A DNA stretch of 64,000 nucleotides from contig NZ_JACCBT010000001.1 in the NCBI RefSeq assembly GCF_013409045.1, forward strand, positions 3,658,001 to 3,722,000, in the 5' to 3' direction. The notes under the pieces are model-generated. The model did no database searches. It had not been told where the DNA came from and saw only the letters and a list, made by a program, of their open reading frames with translations. Made by a program: the position numbers and the translations under genes. Below are positions 27,901 through 37,655 of this stretch, in pieces (positions within the stretch are counted from its first letter, which is position 1; every line of letters starts with the position of its first letter). The stretch is from Actinomadura citrea. GTDB taxonomy: Bacteria; Actinomycetota; Actinomycetes; Streptosporangiales; Streptosporangiaceae.

Positions 27901-28853
27901 CACGACCTCCTCGGGTCGAACGGCGACTCCGAGGCGAGCTCCTCGAGCAGCCGGCGTTCCGTTTCGGATGGCTCGGGCGGCACTACGATCCGGACCTCGG
28001 CGAACAGGTCGCCCGGGGTGCCGCGGGGATTGGGCAGCCCGCGGCCGCGCAGCCTGAGCCGCCGCCCACTGGACGTGCCGGGGGGCACCTTCACCTTGGC
28101 CTCGCCGCCGGGGGTCTGCAGACCCACCGTCGTGCCGAGAGCGGCCTCCCACGGAGCGAGCGGCAGGTCGGTGTACACGTCGCGGCCTTCGACGCGGTAG
28201 CGGTGATGTGGGGCGATCCGCACCACCAAGTAGAGGTCCCCAGCGGTTTCGCCGCTACCGCCCTGCCCGGCCAACCGGATGCGCTGGCCGTCGGTCACAC
28301 CTGCGGGAACGGTGACGTCGAGGTTCTGGCGGCCCTCTGGACGATCGAGGGTGATGGTGCGTCTGGTCCCCCGGTATGCCTCCTCGACGCTGATCTCGAT
28401 CTCGGCCTCCTGGTCGGCGCCGTGCGCAGGCGACCAGGTGGACCAGCGGCCGCCGCTCCGTCGGCCACCACCGAAGATCCCGCCGAACAGATCCTCCAGA
28501 TCGATGTCCTCGCCGAACCCGCCGGTGTGGACGCCGCCCGTGGTGGCGTAGGGCCCGCCGCGGCCGGCACCGGCGGCGGCACCGGCACGAGAGCGTGCCC
28601 ACATGTCCGGGTCGACGTCCTCCGGAACCCGCCGGAAGTCGGAGCCGAAGGCGTCGTAGCGGCGGCGCTGATCCGGATCGGACAGGATGGCGTAGGCCTC
28701 GGAGACGTCCTTGAACTTCTCCTCGGCTCCGGGGTCCTTGTTGATGTCGGGGTGATGGGCGCGGGCGAGCTTGCGGTAGGCCCGCTGAATCTCGTCCTGG
28801 CCGGCGTCCCGGGAGACCCCGAGCACCTCGTAAGGATCTTGGACGGCCATCAC
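27900..28853 (-). CDS. DnaJ-type co-chaperone without zinc fingers (CbpA-like)
   Basis: A 317-residue Hsp40. The J-domain occupies residues 6-72, with the essential HPD motif in [19 protein letters not shown] Gly-rich linker follows ([17 protein letters not shown]), and then the two substrate-binding beta-domains and dimerisation region (from [14 protein letters not shown] on). There are no CxxCxGxG repeats, so it is a class-II (CbpA/DjlA-like) protein, not housekeeping DnaJ. It stimulates the ATPase of the DnaK encoded just upstream. It overlaps grpE by four bases. Confidence 0.92.
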   Translation of the reverse strand: MMAVQDPYEVLGVSRDAGQDEIQRAYRKLARAHHPDINKDPGAEEKFKDVSEAYAILSDPDQRRRYDAFGSDFRRVPEDVDPDMWARSRAGAAAGAGRGGPYATTGGVHTGGFGEDIDLEDLFGGIFGGGRRSGGRWSTWSPAHGADQEAEIEISVEEAYRGTRRTITLDRPEGRQNLDVTVPAGVTDGQRIRLAGQGGSGETAGDLYLVVRIAPHHRYRVEGRDVYTDLPLAPWEAALGTTVGLQTPGGEAKVKVPPGTSSGRRLRLRGRGLPNPRGTPGDLFAEVRIVVPPEPSETERRLLEELASESPFDPRRS

Positions 28854-29446
28854 TCACCGGCCCTGGCGGACACCGACACCAGCGCCGGACGCAACTGGTT
28901 CTCGTCGTCGCCGTAGCCCGGCTGGTGCACCTCGACCACTGTGCCGGGTGGAGTGTCGGGGTCGGTGCGCACGGCGACCGCCGAGTGCCGGGCCGGGTCG
29001 AACGGGACCCCCAGGTCATCGCGGCGCGGATAACCGAGGTCGCGCAATGTCGCCACGGCCCGGTCCCGGACGCTGCGAACGCCTTCGACGACGCTCGCCG
29101 GGTCGGACTCGGCGTGCTGGAGTGCGCGTTCGAGGTCGTCGAGAACCGGCAGCCACGCCGCGGTGACCTCCGCCCGCTGGGCACGGCGCTGTGTCTCGAG
29201 TTCGCGTGTCATGCGCTTGCGCAGGTTGTCGAGGTCGGCGAGCGCGCGCCGCCACAGGTCCTCGAGTTCCTCGACCCGCGCCCTGAGCCGTTCGACCTCG
29301 CCGGAATCCCGGCCGGCCGGCTCGGCGGGCTTCTCCTGCTCGGGCCCCTGCCCGGCGCGCTCGGGCTGCTCGAGCGACCGGTCGTGGTCGGCCGGCTGCC
29401 CGGTCTGCTCAGTCCGTCGTGAATTCGGCGTCGATGACATCGTCAT
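28850..29446 (-). CDS. grpE: GrpE nucleotide-exchange factor
   Basis: A 198-residue exchange factor for DnaK. A disordered, acidic N-terminus (residues 1-48) leads into the long coiled-coil ([40 protein letters not shown]) and the four-helix/beta-wing part. The end ([20 protein letters not shown]) holds the conserved GY motif and the proline-rich, valine-containing C-terminus of the family. Its start lies 38 bases inside the dnaK 3' end, so its reading depends on dnaK translation. The M-T-M start leaves a choice between two adjacent Mets. Confidence 0.92.
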   Translation of the reverse strand: MTMSSTPNSRRTEQTGQPADHDRSLEQPERAGQGPEQEKPAEPAGRDSGEVERLRARVEELEDLWRRALADLDNLRKRMTRELETQRRAQRAEVTAAWLPVLDDLERALQHAESDPASVVEGVRSVRDRAVATLRDLGYPRRDDLGVPFDPARHSAVAVRTDPDTPPGTVVEVHQPGYGDDENQLRPALVSVSARAGE

Positions 29447-31286
29447 CCGAGCCTTCCGTCGTGGCCCCGGCGGGACGCTCGCCCGCGCCCGCTCCGGTGG
29501 TCGTTCCCAAGCCGTGCAGGATCTGCTGGAGTTCGGAGGTGAGCGTGCGCAGCCGGTCCAGCGGCGCCTCCTCCTTGATGGCCTGCCGGGCGTCCTCGAT
29601 CAGCCCCTCGGTCCGCGCCTTCTCATGCACGGGAACCGTGTCACCGAGTTCACCAAGCCGGTGTTCGACCTGGTAGATGGCCGAGTCCAGCTCGTTGCGC
29701 GCGTCGACCTGCGCGCGCAGCCGGGCGTCCTCCTGCCGGTTCTGCTCCGCATCGGCGATCATGCGCTCGACCTCGCTCTCGTCGAGGTTCGAGCTCTGGC
29801 TGATGGTGATGCGCTGCTCGGCGCCGGTGTCCTGGTCGCGTGCGGAGACGTTGAGGATGCCGTTGGCGTCGATGTCGAACGTCACCTCGATCTGCGGTTC
29901 GCCGCGCGGCGCGGGGCGGATGTTCTCGAGCCGGAAACGACCGAGCACCCGGTTGTCGGCGGCCCGTTCCCGTTCGCCCTGCAGGACCACGATGTCGACC
30001 GCGTTCTGGTTGTCCTCGGCGGTGCTGAACGTCTCGGTGCGGCGGGCGGGGATGGTCGTGTTGCGCTCGATGATCTTGGTCATCACCCCGCCCATGGTCT
30101 CCACGCCGAGCGAGAGGGGCGTGACGTCGAGCAGCAGGACGTCCTTGACCTCGCCCTTGAGGACGCCGGCCTGGATCGCGGCGCCCAGTGCCACGACCTC
30201 GTCGGGGTTGACCGACATGTTGGGGTCCTGGCCGCCGGTCAGCCTGCGGACGAGGTTCTGTACGGCGGGGATTCGGGTGGACCCGCCGACCATGATGACC
30301 TCGTCGATGTCATCGGCGGTGACCTTGGCATCGCTCATCGCCCGTTCCACCGGGCCCACGCAGCGCTCGATCAGGTCTGCTGTGATCTGCTCGAACGCGG
30401 AGCGCATGAGCGAAGTGTTGAGGTGTTTCGGGCCACTGGCGTCGGCCGTGATGAACGGCAGGCTGATCTGTGTCTGGGTCACCGTGGACAGCTCGACCTT
30501 GGCCTTCTCGGCGGCCTCGAACAGCCGCTGCAGGGCCTGGGGGTCCGCTCGGAGGTCGATCCCGTTCTCCCGCTGGAACTCGTCGGCGAGATGATCGACG
30601 ATCCGGCGGTCGAAGTCGTCGCCGCCGAGATGGCCGTCACCGGAGGTGGCGCGGACCTCCACCACGTCGTCGCCGATGTTCAGCAGGCTGACGTCGAACG
30701 TGCCGCCGCCCAGGTCGAACACCAGAACGGTCTCGTCGGCCTTCTTGTCGAGGCCGTAGGCCAGTGCCGCCGCCGTGGGCTCGTTGATGATGCGCAGGAC
30801 TTCCAGCCCGGCGATCTTCCCCGCGTCGCTCGTGGCTTGCCGCTGGGCGTCATTGAAGTAGGCGGGCACCGTGATGACGGCTTCGGTGACCTTTTCGCCG
30901 AGCGACTTTCCGGCGTCGTCCGCCAGCTTGCGCAGAACCAGCGCCGAGATCTCCTCCGGCGCGTACTGCTTGCCGTGCACGTCGAAGCGCGCAGACCCGT
31001 CAGGCCCTGCGACCACGTCGGAGGAGACCGCGTCCTTCTCGGTCTCGATCTCTTCGTAGCGTCGTCCGATGAAGCGCTTCGCCGAGGTGATCGTGCCCTT
31101 GGGGTTCATGATCGCCTGCCGCCGGGCCAACTGCCCGACCAGCCTCTCACCCTGTTCGGTGAAGGCCACCACGGACGGAGTCGTCCGTGCCCCTTCCGCG
31201 TTCGGGAGGACCCGGGGTTCCCCGCCTTCCGTCGCCGCAATGACCGAGTTGGTGGTGCCGAGGTCTATGCCGACTGCTCTGCCCAT
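29409..31286 (-). CDS. dnaK: Hsp70 chaperone DnaK (operonic paralogue)
   Basis: A 625-residue Hsp70. The nucleotide-binding domain starts [20 protein letters not shown] and contains [18 protein letters not shown] and [14 protein letters not shown]. The peptide-binding domain includes [17 protein letters not shown]. The lid ends in [18 protein letters not shown] lies 8 bases before the ATG at 31286; the frame is open upstream without sense. It heads a five-gene chaperone operon. The class-II DnaJ, the CbpM-like partner and the operonic clpB mark it as a second DnaK system beside the usual dnaK-grpE-dnaJ-hspR set (not in the window). Confidence 0.95.
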   Translation of the reverse strand: MGRAVGIDLGTTNSVIAATEGGEPRVLPNAEGARTTPSVVAFTEQGERLVGQLARRQAIMNPKGTITSAKRFIGRRYEEIETEKDAVSSDVVAGPDGSARFDVHGKQYAPEEISALVLRKLADDAGKSLGEKVTEAVITVPAYFNDAQRQATSDAGKIAGLEVLRIINEPTAAALAYGLDKKADETVLVFDLGGGTFDVSLLNIGDDVVEVRATSGDGHLGGDDFDRRIVDHLADEFQRENGIDLRADPQALQRLFEAAEKAKVELSTVTQTQISLPFITADASGPKHLNTSLMRSAFEQITADLIERCVGPVERAMSDAKVTADDIDEVIMVGGSTRIPAVQNLVRRLTGGQDPNMSVNPDEVVALGAAIQAGVLKGEVKDVLLLDVTPLSLGVETMGGVMTKIIERNTTIPARRTETFSTAEDNQNAVDIVVLQGERERAADNRVLGRFRLENIRPAPRGEPQIEVTFDIDANGILNVSARDQDTGAEQRITISQSSNLDESEVERMIADAEQNRQEDARLRAQVDARNELDSAIYQVEHRLGELGDTVPVHEKARTEGLIEDARQAIKEEAPLDRLRTLTSELQQILHGLGTTTGAGAGERPAGATTEGSDDDVIDAEFTTD

Positions 31287-31635
31287 CAGGTTCCCTCCGA
31301 TGGTCCTCACCGCGCATTCCAGTGAGATGGCGTGTTTCGTTGCCGGAGATGGCAATGCCTTCGTCTTCACGCTGCGCCATCAGTGGGCCCAGCACATCCA
31401 CCGACCGTGTAGGTCTGAGTTCGGCGCTCACCGCGGCGCGTCGGGGCACTCGCCGTGAGCGGAAGGCAGCCGGGCAGGCGCCACGCAGTTCTAACCGCCG
31501 ACCGGCGTGGGCGGGCGGCCTGGTCGCGTTGAGCCGGACCTACAAGATCTGACGATGCGACAGTCGCCCTGGGGCGGGGAGGCTGCAGGGAGGTTCTTCT
31601 TCTCCTTCGGCAGGAGATGACAGGGAGGTGGATCC
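31287..31635. other. Divergent promoter region between dnaK and DUF1931 gene
   Basis: About 350 bases that must hold promoters for the leftward chaperone operon and the rightward DUF1931 gene. I see neither an obvious HspR (HAIR) element nor a CIRCE element. Strong ribosome sites lie at both ends: GGAGGG before dnaK and GGGAGG before the DUF1931 gene. Confidence 0.5.
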
Positions 31636-32085
31636 ATGGCCGTGCTGGGAATCAGCAGGTTCGAGCGCTTCTTCAGGGCTGCCGCCGGGTTGGACGTCGA
31701 TAAGAACGATCTGCGGCGCTACCACGAGTTCCTTGACGCCAAGCTGTACGACCTGCTCCTCATCGGACAGGCCAGGGCGAAGGCGAACGGGCGCGACATC
31801 ATCGAGCCGTTCGACCTCCCGATCACGAAGGGTCTGCAGGAGAGCATCCACCGGTTCCGCCGGTTGGACGAGGAGATCGAGGTCGAGCCGATCCTGGAGC
31901 TGCTGGCGAGGCGGCCGCCGCTGGACATCGCGGTCCGCGATGTCACCGACGAGAAGCTTCCCGAGATCGCGGGCGGCCTTTCCTACGCGCTGGCGCAGGC
32001 CTTCCGGATCGTGTTCCCGGACCGGCGCAACCCACAGACCACGCAGTGGGAGCGGGTCCAGCGCATGTTCGACCTGCTCTTGTGA
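31636..32085 (+). CDS. DUF1931 histone-fold protein
   Basis: A 149-residue protein of the DUF1931 family (PF09123), whose structures from Aquifex and Thermus show two tandem histone folds in one chain. Visible halves are ISRFERFFRAAAGLDVDKND with RYHEFLDAKLYDLLL, and PPLDIAVRDVTDEKLPEIAG with GLSYALAQAFRIVFPDR. The function of the family is not established; DNA binding or compaction under stress is an inference from fold and from the divergent chaperone operon. GGGAGG lies 7 bases before the ATG, a good match. It is apparently monocistronic, with 144 bases before the next start. Confidence 0.85.
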   Translation: MAVLGISRFERFFRAAAGLDVDKNDLRRYHEFLDAKLYDLLLIGQARAKANGRDIIEPFDLPITKGLQESIHRFRRLDEEIEVEPILELLARRPPLDIAVRDVTDEKLPEIAGGLSYALAQAFRIVFPDRRNPQTTQWERVQRMFDLLL

Positions 32086-32200
32086 GCAGGACTGCCGCTT
32101 TGACCGGTTCGCGGCAGATGACCCGCAGATGATCCGCTTTTGTGCAATGTTGACCTGACCTGCCCAAGGATGGGCCCAGCGGCGCGTCGACACTCGCGTA

Positions 32201-32218
32201 GCCCACGCAATCGTGGGC
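32201..32218 (+). promoter_or_regulatory. Inverted repeat before LuxR gene
   Basis: A perfect 7-bp stem GCCCACG-CAAT-CGTGGGC ends 11 bases before the LuxR-family start. It may be an operator or a small hairpin controlling translation, since the start lacks a clear ribosome site. A weaker GCCCA/TGGGC pair lies at 32162-32175. Confidence 0.4.
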
Positions 32219-32229
32219 ACGTTGCCTGC

Positions 32230-35082
32230 ATGGACGGCAGGCCGCCGACGCGGGGCGCGACCTTCGGTCGCCAACGGGAACAGGCGAGCATCGACGAGTT
32301 GCTGACGGGCGTCGACGGCCCGAGGGTCATGCTCGTCGAGGGGGAGCCGGGCATCGGGCGGACCCGCTTGCTCGAGGAGGCCGCGCGCATGGCCGCTGAC
32401 GAGGGTTTCTCGGTGGTGGTCTCGGATACGGCCCCCGAACTGCGGCGGCCCGTTGACCTGGAGCTGTTGCTGTCGGTCCTGGACGAGCCGGGCCCACCCT
32501 CGCCGCCGGCCGGTGGACAGGACCGGTCGGCTGAACGGCTGCGGGCCGCGCTGGAACGGCGGGCCCGCTCCACCTCGTTGCTGATCCTGCTGGACGATCT
32601 TGAATGGGCCGATCCCGCGACGCTCCTCGCCCTGGAGACGCTGCCGATTCGACTCGCATCGTCTCCGGTGTGCTGGATCCTCGCACGCCGCACCGGCTCC
32701 GGTGGCGCCGAGCTCGATCGGCTGTTCCTCCGGTTGCAGGCGGGCGGCGCCGTCCTGCTCCAGCTCAGTCCGCTGTCGGGTGAGGCCGTCTCCGAGTTGG
32801 TCACCGCGACTTTGGGAGCGTGCCCTGATTCCGACCTGCGCGTGCTCGCAGATGGAGCGGGTGGCAATCCGCTGCTGCTTCTCGAGCTGATGCACGGACT
32901 GCTCGACGAGGGCGGGGTAGCGATCTCCCGGGGTAACGCTCACCTCATCACCTCGCGGTTGCCGGAGCGGGCCCGTATCGTCGTCGCGGGTCGCCTGGAA
33001 GAACTGGATCCGGCGGCTCGGCGGCTCCTTGAGATCGCGGCGATGCTGGGGCCCGCGTTCCACCCCCTGGTCGCCGCCGACCTGCTTGGCATCACCCCCT
33101 CCGAACTACTGCCGTCGCTGGAGGCGATACTGGCGACCGGGTTGCTGGCAGCGCGTGAAGAGGCTCTGGTGTTCCAGCACGACGTGGTGCGCGAATCGGT
33201 GATCACGGATATCCCCGGTCCGGTCCGGCAGGCCCTGCACGTGCAGATCGGAAGGACCCTGCTGGAGCACGGTGGCAGGGTGAAGGCTGCGGCGGCCCAC
33301 CTCATGGCGGGGGCGGTCTCAGGCGTCCCGGAGGTCCTCCAGAGCCTGGACCGGGCAAGCTCGCAGATGCTCGACACCTACCCGGCGGTCGCCGCCGAGC
33401 TGACCCATCGGGCGCTCGACCTCACCGAGCCCGCCGATCCGCTGCGGTTCGCGCGCACGATGACGGCGATGCGGACGCTGGTCGCCGCCGGTGACCTGAC
33501 GGGGGCCGCGGAGCTCGCGGAGGCCGCGCTCGACCAATGCGCGTCCGGCCCGTCCACCGCCGAACTGCTGACCGCACTGTCCTTCGTCCTGGTGCCGATG
33601 GGGCAGGCCGTCAGGGCGTCGGACACGGCCAAGGCCGTGCTGGACATGCCTGATCTGACGGACGAGGTGCGCGACCGCGCCGAACTCGCCCTCATGCAGG
33701 CCGAGGCCGGGCTGCAGGAGGGCGGAAGCGTGCTGGACCGGGCCAGAGCGATCATCAAGGCGGCCGACGTGCCCGGCCGTGGCCTGGTGACCGGTGCGCT
33801 CATCGTCCTCGCCCTGAACGACTGGGACAAGGGCGATCTGATCGGCGCGCTCGACCTCACGCGGACAGGTGTGCGGCAGGCGTTCAACGACGGCGTGCAT
33901 GAGTGCCGGCTCCACCCAGGTCTGATACTGGCCTCGTTCCTGGTGGACGTCAGGCTCATGGACGAGGCGCGGCGGACGATGGTGCTGGGGACCGGCGGGG
34001 CCGAGGGGATCGGACGGGACGGCTGGGCGGCCGGACCGGGGATCGTGCGATCACGCATCGACCTCGCCGAGGGGCGGCCGGAGGAGGCGATCCGCGGGGC
34101 GAGGGCGGCTCTGGAAGCGGCCGACGCGGTCGGGGCGCACCTGCTGGGCGCCTGTGCCCGGGCGACGCTGGCCATCGCGGCCCTGCGCTGCGGCGATCTC
34201 GAGACCGCCACGAAGCACGGCTTCGGCGGCGAGGACGCGGGCGGCCCGGCATCCCCTCCCTTCGACCTGACCCGAAGCGAACTGATCCGGGCGCAGGTCA
34301 CCGAGGCCTGTGACGGGCCGCGGGCCGCCTTCCCCGCATTGAGCGGACTCCTCGACGGCCTGACAAAGCACAGTCGGGTACTGATCTGCGATCCGACCGC
34401 GGCGGCCTGGCTGGTCCGAACGGCGGTCGCAGCGGGTGAGCCCGGATCGGCCGAGAAGGTCGTTGCGGCGGCCGACCGGCTCGCCGACATGAACCCGGGG
34501 CTGCCCAGTCTGGCCGCCGCCGCCGAGCACGCCCGCGGGCTGCTGCACGGCGATTCCGACCTCCTCCGACACGCCGCCGCGGAGCACGCCGACCACTGGG
34601 CGTCCGCCTCCGCCTACGAAGACCTCGGCATGCTGCTGGACGGGGGGAACGGCGCACGCGGCCAGAAAATCCAGTTCTTTGACGAGGCTCTGTCCTGTTA
34701 CGCGGCGGCCGGTGCCGAGCGCGACGCCGCCCGGCTCCGGGGGCGCCTGCGGGGGATGGGGGAGCGCCGACGGCACTGGAACCGCCGCGAACGGCCCGCG
34801 GCCGGCTGGGGCAGCCTTACCGGGGCCGAGGAGCGGATCTCCGGGCTCGTCGCCCAAGGGCTCACCAACCAGCGCATCGCCGATCAGTTGTTCGTCAGCG
34901 TCCACACCGTCGCGTTCCACCTGCGGCAGATCTTCCGCAAACTCGACGTCCGTTCGCGCGTCGAACTGGCGCGGCAGGTCCTCGAACATTCCGACGACCT
35001 TCCAGGCGCGCAGTCCGGAGGGAACCACGACGGCACGGAGGCCGAGTCATCCCCCGCCCAGCGACACTCTAGACCGGAATGA
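32230..35082 (+). CDS. Large ATPase LuxR-family regulator (LAL-type)
   Basis: A 950-residue regulator of the LAL/MalT-like group. The N-terminal AAA/NTPase domain has a Walker A variant GEPGIGRTRLLEEA, in which the usual Lys is Arg, and a Walker B region SLLILLDDLEWADPATLLAL. A long TPR-like helical region follows, and a C-terminal LuxR HTH (GLTNQRIADQLFVSVHTVAF, then LRQIFRKLDVRSRVELARQV). The start at 32230 (MDGRPPTRGATFGRQREQAS) is chosen because the conserved domain begins there; the frame is open for another 30 codons upstream. It overlaps the DUF2267-like gene 3' end by 14 bases (convergent). Targets are unknown; neighbouring stress genes are likely. Confidence 0.88.
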   Translation: MDGRPPTRGATFGRQREQASIDELLTGVDGPRVMLVEGEPGIGRTRLLEEAARMAADEGFSVVVSDTAPELRRPVDLELLLSVLDEPGPPSPPAGGQDRSAERLRAALERRARSTSLLILLDDLEWADPATLLALETLPIRLASSPVCWILARRTGSGGAELDRLFLRLQAGGAVLLQLSPLSGEAVSELVTATLGACPDSDLRVLADGAGGNPLLLLELMHGLLDEGGVAISRGNAHLITSRLPERARIVVAGRLEELDPAARRLLEIAAMLGPAFHPLVAADLLGITPSELLPSLEAILATGLLAAREEALVFQHDVVRESVITDIPGPVRQALHVQIGRTLLEHGGRVKAAAAHLMAGAVSGVPEVLQSLDRASSQMLDTYPAVAAELTHRALDLTEPADPLRFARTMTAMRTLVAAGDLTGAAELAEAALDQCASGPSTAELLTALSFVLVPMGQAVRASDTAKAVLDMPDLTDEVRDRAELALMQAEAGLQEGGSVLDRARAIIKAADVPGRGLVTGALIVLALNDWDKGDLIGALDLTRTGVRQAFNDGVHECRLHPGLILASFLVDVRLMDEARRTMVLGTGGAEGIGRDGWAAGPGIVRSRIDLAEGRPEEAIRGARAALEAADAVGAHLLGACARATLAIAALRCGDLETATKHGFGGEDAGGPASPPFDLTRSELIRAQVTEACDGPRAAFPALSGLLDGLTKHSRVLICDPTAAAWLVRTAVAAGEPGSAEKVVAAADRLADMNPGLPSLAAAAEHARGLLHGDSDLLRHAAAEHADHWASASAYEDLGMLLDGGNGARGQKIQFFDEALSCYAAAGAERDAARLRGRLRGMGERRRHWNRRERPAAGWGSLTGAEERISGLVAQGLTNQRIADQLFVSVHTVAFHLRQIFRKLDVRSRVELARQVLEHSDDLPGAQSGGNHDGTEAESSPAQRHSRPE

Positions 35083-35293
35083 GCGGGCGCAGGTCCTGGG
35101 AAATGCTGGACTTGATGTCCTCCCACTCCCCTTCTGCGACGTAGCGCCGCAAGGCGCGCAGGACGGCGCGCAACGCATCGTAGGACCAGTTTCGTCGGTC
35201 CTTTGACCACCCCTGGGCATGCTCGATCTCCTTCAATATTTGTTTCGTCTTGTGGACGGTCTTGTCCAAGGTCGAGAACCCGGTAGCGCTCAT
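35069..35293 (-). CDS. DUF2267-like small protein, short
   Basis: A 74-residue protein resembling the first half of DUF2267 (TGFSTLDKTVHKTKQILKEI, then SYDALRAVLRALRRYVAEGE). Full members have ~130 residues with a second similar half, so this is truncated or a short form. It lies between two LuxR-regulated stress genes and diverges from the MFS gene by ~190 bases. DUF2267 proteins are often found next to Hsp20, CBS and universal-stress genes, which fits this island. Function unknown. Confidence 0.65.
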   Translation of the reverse strand: MSATGFSTLDKTVHKTKQILKEIEHAQGWSKDRRNWSYDALRAVLRALRRYVAEGEWEDIKSSISQDLRPLIPV

Positions 35294-35481
35294 CCGAGCC
35301 CGCCTTCCAGATGAGGAGAACCCTTACCTCCTACAGCGTCGTGCGAGACCGGGTGAGAACGCGTCACCCAGTGAGGGCCATGCCGGAACCGAGTCCGTTT
35401 CACCCTGTGCGGGTGACGTCTGCTCACCCCCTCACTCAGACGCTGGTCGATGACAGTGACCTGCTTTCAAGGGGGTAAGGG

Positions 35482-37383
35482 ATGACGAATGCCGGTGAAG
35501 GCGGCACGATTCAGACCCAGATTCCCGCTCGGCTGGACCGCCTTGCCTGGACGCGGTTCCACTGGAGGATCGTGATCGGCCTCGGCACCGTCTGGATCCT
35601 GGACGGGCTGGAGGTCACGATCGTGGGTTCGATCGCTGCCCGGATGACCGAGCCGGGCAGCGGCATCGACGTCGCCAGCGGCGACATCGGCACGGCCGCG
35701 GCCTTCTACGTTGCCGGCGCCTGCCTGGGTGCGCTTCTCTTCGGTCAGCTCACCGACCGCTTCGGGCGCAAGAAACTGTTCATGATCACACTGGGGTTGT
35801 ACGTGGTCGCGACCGTGGCGACCGCGTTCGCTACCGAGGCGTGGTACCTGTTCCTGTTCCGTTTCCTCACGGGGGCCGGGATCGGCGGTGAGTACGCGGC
35901 CATCAACTCGGCCATCGACGAGCTGATCCCTGCCCGCAACCGCGGCCGTGTGGACCTTGCCATCAACGGCAGTTACTGGCTGGGCGCGGCCCTTGGAAGT
36001 CTTGGCAGCGTGCTTCTCCTCAACGATGCCCTGCTGTCGGCGGATCTCGGCTGGCGGCTGGCCTTCGCCATCGGCGGGGCCCTCGGGCTGGGGATCATGG
36101 TGGTGCGCCGGAACGTTCCGGAGAGCCCCCGCTGGCTGTTCATCCATGGCCGTGCCGAGGAGGCGGAACGGATCGTTGACCGGATCGAGCGGGAGGTTCA
36201 GTCCGAGACGGGGGAGCCGCTGCCCCCTCCGGCCCAGAGCATCACCGTGCGGCAGCGCAGGTCGATCAGCTTCCGCGAGATCGCCCGCGTGACGGCCAAG
36301 CGCTATCCCAACCGCACCGTTCTCGGGCTGTCGCTGTTCGTCGGGCAGGCGTTCATGTACAACGCCGTCACGTTCGACCTGGGCACGATCCTCAGCGACT
36401 TCTCCGACGTCGCGTCCGGCACGGTGCCCTACTTCCTGGCCGCGTTCGCGCTCGGGAACCTGATGGGGCCGCTACTGCTCGGACGCCTCTTCGACACCGT
36501 CGGCCGCAAGCCGATGATCGCCGGTACCTACTTCGGCTCCGCGGCCCTGATCGCGGCGACCGCGGCTCTGCTCATGGCCGGCCTGCTGACCTCGACGACG
36601 TTCATCGTCCTGGTAGCGCTGAGCTTCTTCGTCGCGTCGGCCGGGGCCAGTTCCGCCTACCTGACGGTCAGCGAGATCTTCCCGATGGAGACCCGTGCGC
36701 TCGCCATCGCCCTCTTCTTCGCGGTCGGCACCGCCGTCGGCGGGATCACCGGCCCGGCGCTCTTCGGCCAGTTCATCGGCAGCGGCCGGCTGGACCTGGT
36801 CGCCGTCGGGTTCTTCATCGGGTGCGGGGCGATGATGCTGGGCGGATTCGCGGAGCTGATCTTCGGTGTCCGCGCCGAACAGCAGTCGCTGGAGAACATC
36901 GCCCGTCCGCTTACCGCGGAGGAGGCCGAGGCCACCACGCCGCAGGAGCAGGAGGGCCTCCGGCGGGCCGCGCTGGAGCGGGAACTGCCGGCCGAGGACA
37001 GGCGCCGGTCTGACGAACGCGATCGCCGCGTCCGGGAGCGCGCCGCCCGGCGCCGCAAGCGGGAGATGGCGAGGCCGCAGCGCTTCCGTCCCGGGCCTGG
37101 GGGCTCGCAGACCTACTCTCCGGGAATGATGGGAACCGCGGGCACGCCAAGCCGGTCGACGGCGGTCTCCGAGCGCGAACTCGACCGTGAGATCGATGAT
37201 CTCGTCCACGCGACCGGGGCGGGGCCTGTGGAGCGGCGCGACCTGGCGAAGCGGGTCAGGGCTCGAAGCTGGGGCCCCGGCCGGTTCAGGCAGGCCCTGG
37301 AAGAGGCGACCAAGGAGGGGCGCCTACTGCGGCTGACCCGCAGCAGGTACGGCCCGGGAGACTCCAGAAGGGATGAGGAGTGA
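35482..37383 (+). CDS. MFS transporter with long cytoplasmic C-terminal domain
   Basis: A 633-residue sugar-porter-type MFS permease. The first ~470 residues hold twelve membrane segments with the SP motifs GQLTDRFGRKKLFMITLG, FLTGAGIGGEYAAINSAIDE and PESPRWLFIHGRAEEAERI. About 160 further residues follow: a charged Arg/Glu-rich coil (~500-545) and a region resembling a small winged-helix (SERELDREIDDLVHATGAGP, then VERRDLAKRVRARSWG). The tail is unusual for the family and may be regulatory. The substrate is not evident. An SD-like GGGGG is 6 bases before the ATG. The next gene overlaps its stop by four bases. Confidence 0.88.
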   Translation: MTNAGEGGTIQTQIPARLDRLAWTRFHWRIVIGLGTVWILDGLEVTIVGSIAARMTEPGSGIDVASGDIGTAAAFYVAGACLGALLFGQLTDRFGRKKLFMITLGLYVVATVATAFATEAWYLFLFRFLTGAGIGGEYAAINSAIDELIPARNRGRVDLAINGSYWLGAALGSLGSVLLLNDALLSADLGWRLAFAIGGALGLGIMVVRRNVPESPRWLFIHGRAEEAERIVDRIEREVQSETGEPLPPPAQSITVRQRRSISFREIARVTAKRYPNRTVLGLSLFVGQAFMYNAVTFDLGTILSDFSDVASGTVPYFLAAFALGNLMGPLLLGRLFDTVGRKPMIAGTYFGSAALIAATAALLMAGLLTSTTFIVLVALSFFVASAGASSAYLTVSEIFPMETRALAIALFFAVGTAVGGITGPALFGQFIGSGRLDLVAVGFFIGCGAMMLGGFAELIFGVRAEQQSLENIARPLTAEEAEATTPQEQEGLRRAALERELPAEDRRRSDERDRRVRERAARRRKREMARPQRFRPGPGGSQTYSPGMMGTAGTPSRSTAVSERELDREIDDLVHATGAGPVERRDLAKRVRARSWGPGRFRQALEEATKEGRLLRLTRSRYGPGDSRRDEE

Positions 37384-37655
37384 CGCTCGCCTGCCGTCTT
37401 CTCGGCCATCGTCCGCGGTTCACCAGTGAAGGGAACACCCTGGTGTGGAGCTGCGACCGGAAATGCGAGGCCGGAGGGGCCAAGGAGTACGAGACCGCCG
37501 GGGACGCCGCCCGTTACGCCCGTGCCTTCGACCGGGAGGATCGCGAGGATCTCGGCAGGCGCGCTCCGCTGATCGGGCTGTTCCCGCTTCGCCTGTTCCG
37601 AACCTTCCGGAACCGTCACCGCAGCCGTCACGACAGCGGCGCTCAGAGAAGCTGA
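37380..37655 (+). CDS. Small Cys-containing conserved protein
   Basis: A 91-residue protein starting GTG within the MFS stop (GTGA overlap), so it is made together with the permease. It contains ACRLLGHRPRF, then LVWSCDRKCEAGGAKEYETA with a CxxxC pair, and AFDREDREDLGRRAPLIGL. I recognise the pattern as a widespread uncharacterised actinobacterial family, from memory. A metal or redox site on the cysteines is possible. Its 3' end overlaps the convergent MalT-like regulator by 13 bases. Confidence 0.75.
   Translation: MTLACRLLGHRPRFTSEGNTLVWSCDRKCEAGGAKEYETAGDAARYARAFDREDREDLGRRAPLIGLFPLRLFRTFRNRHRSRHDSGAQRS

Noticed and set aside
29447..31286. HspR-type HAIR or CIRCE control of dnaK
   Set aside because: I looked for CTTGAGT-N7-ACTCAAG and TTAGCACTC-N9-GAGTGCTAA in 31287-31635 and saw neither.
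32140..32229. Upstream start for the first LuxR regulator
   Set aside because: The extra 30 residues are Arg/His-rich, not conserved in type, and contain the inverted repeat; the domain starts after 32230.
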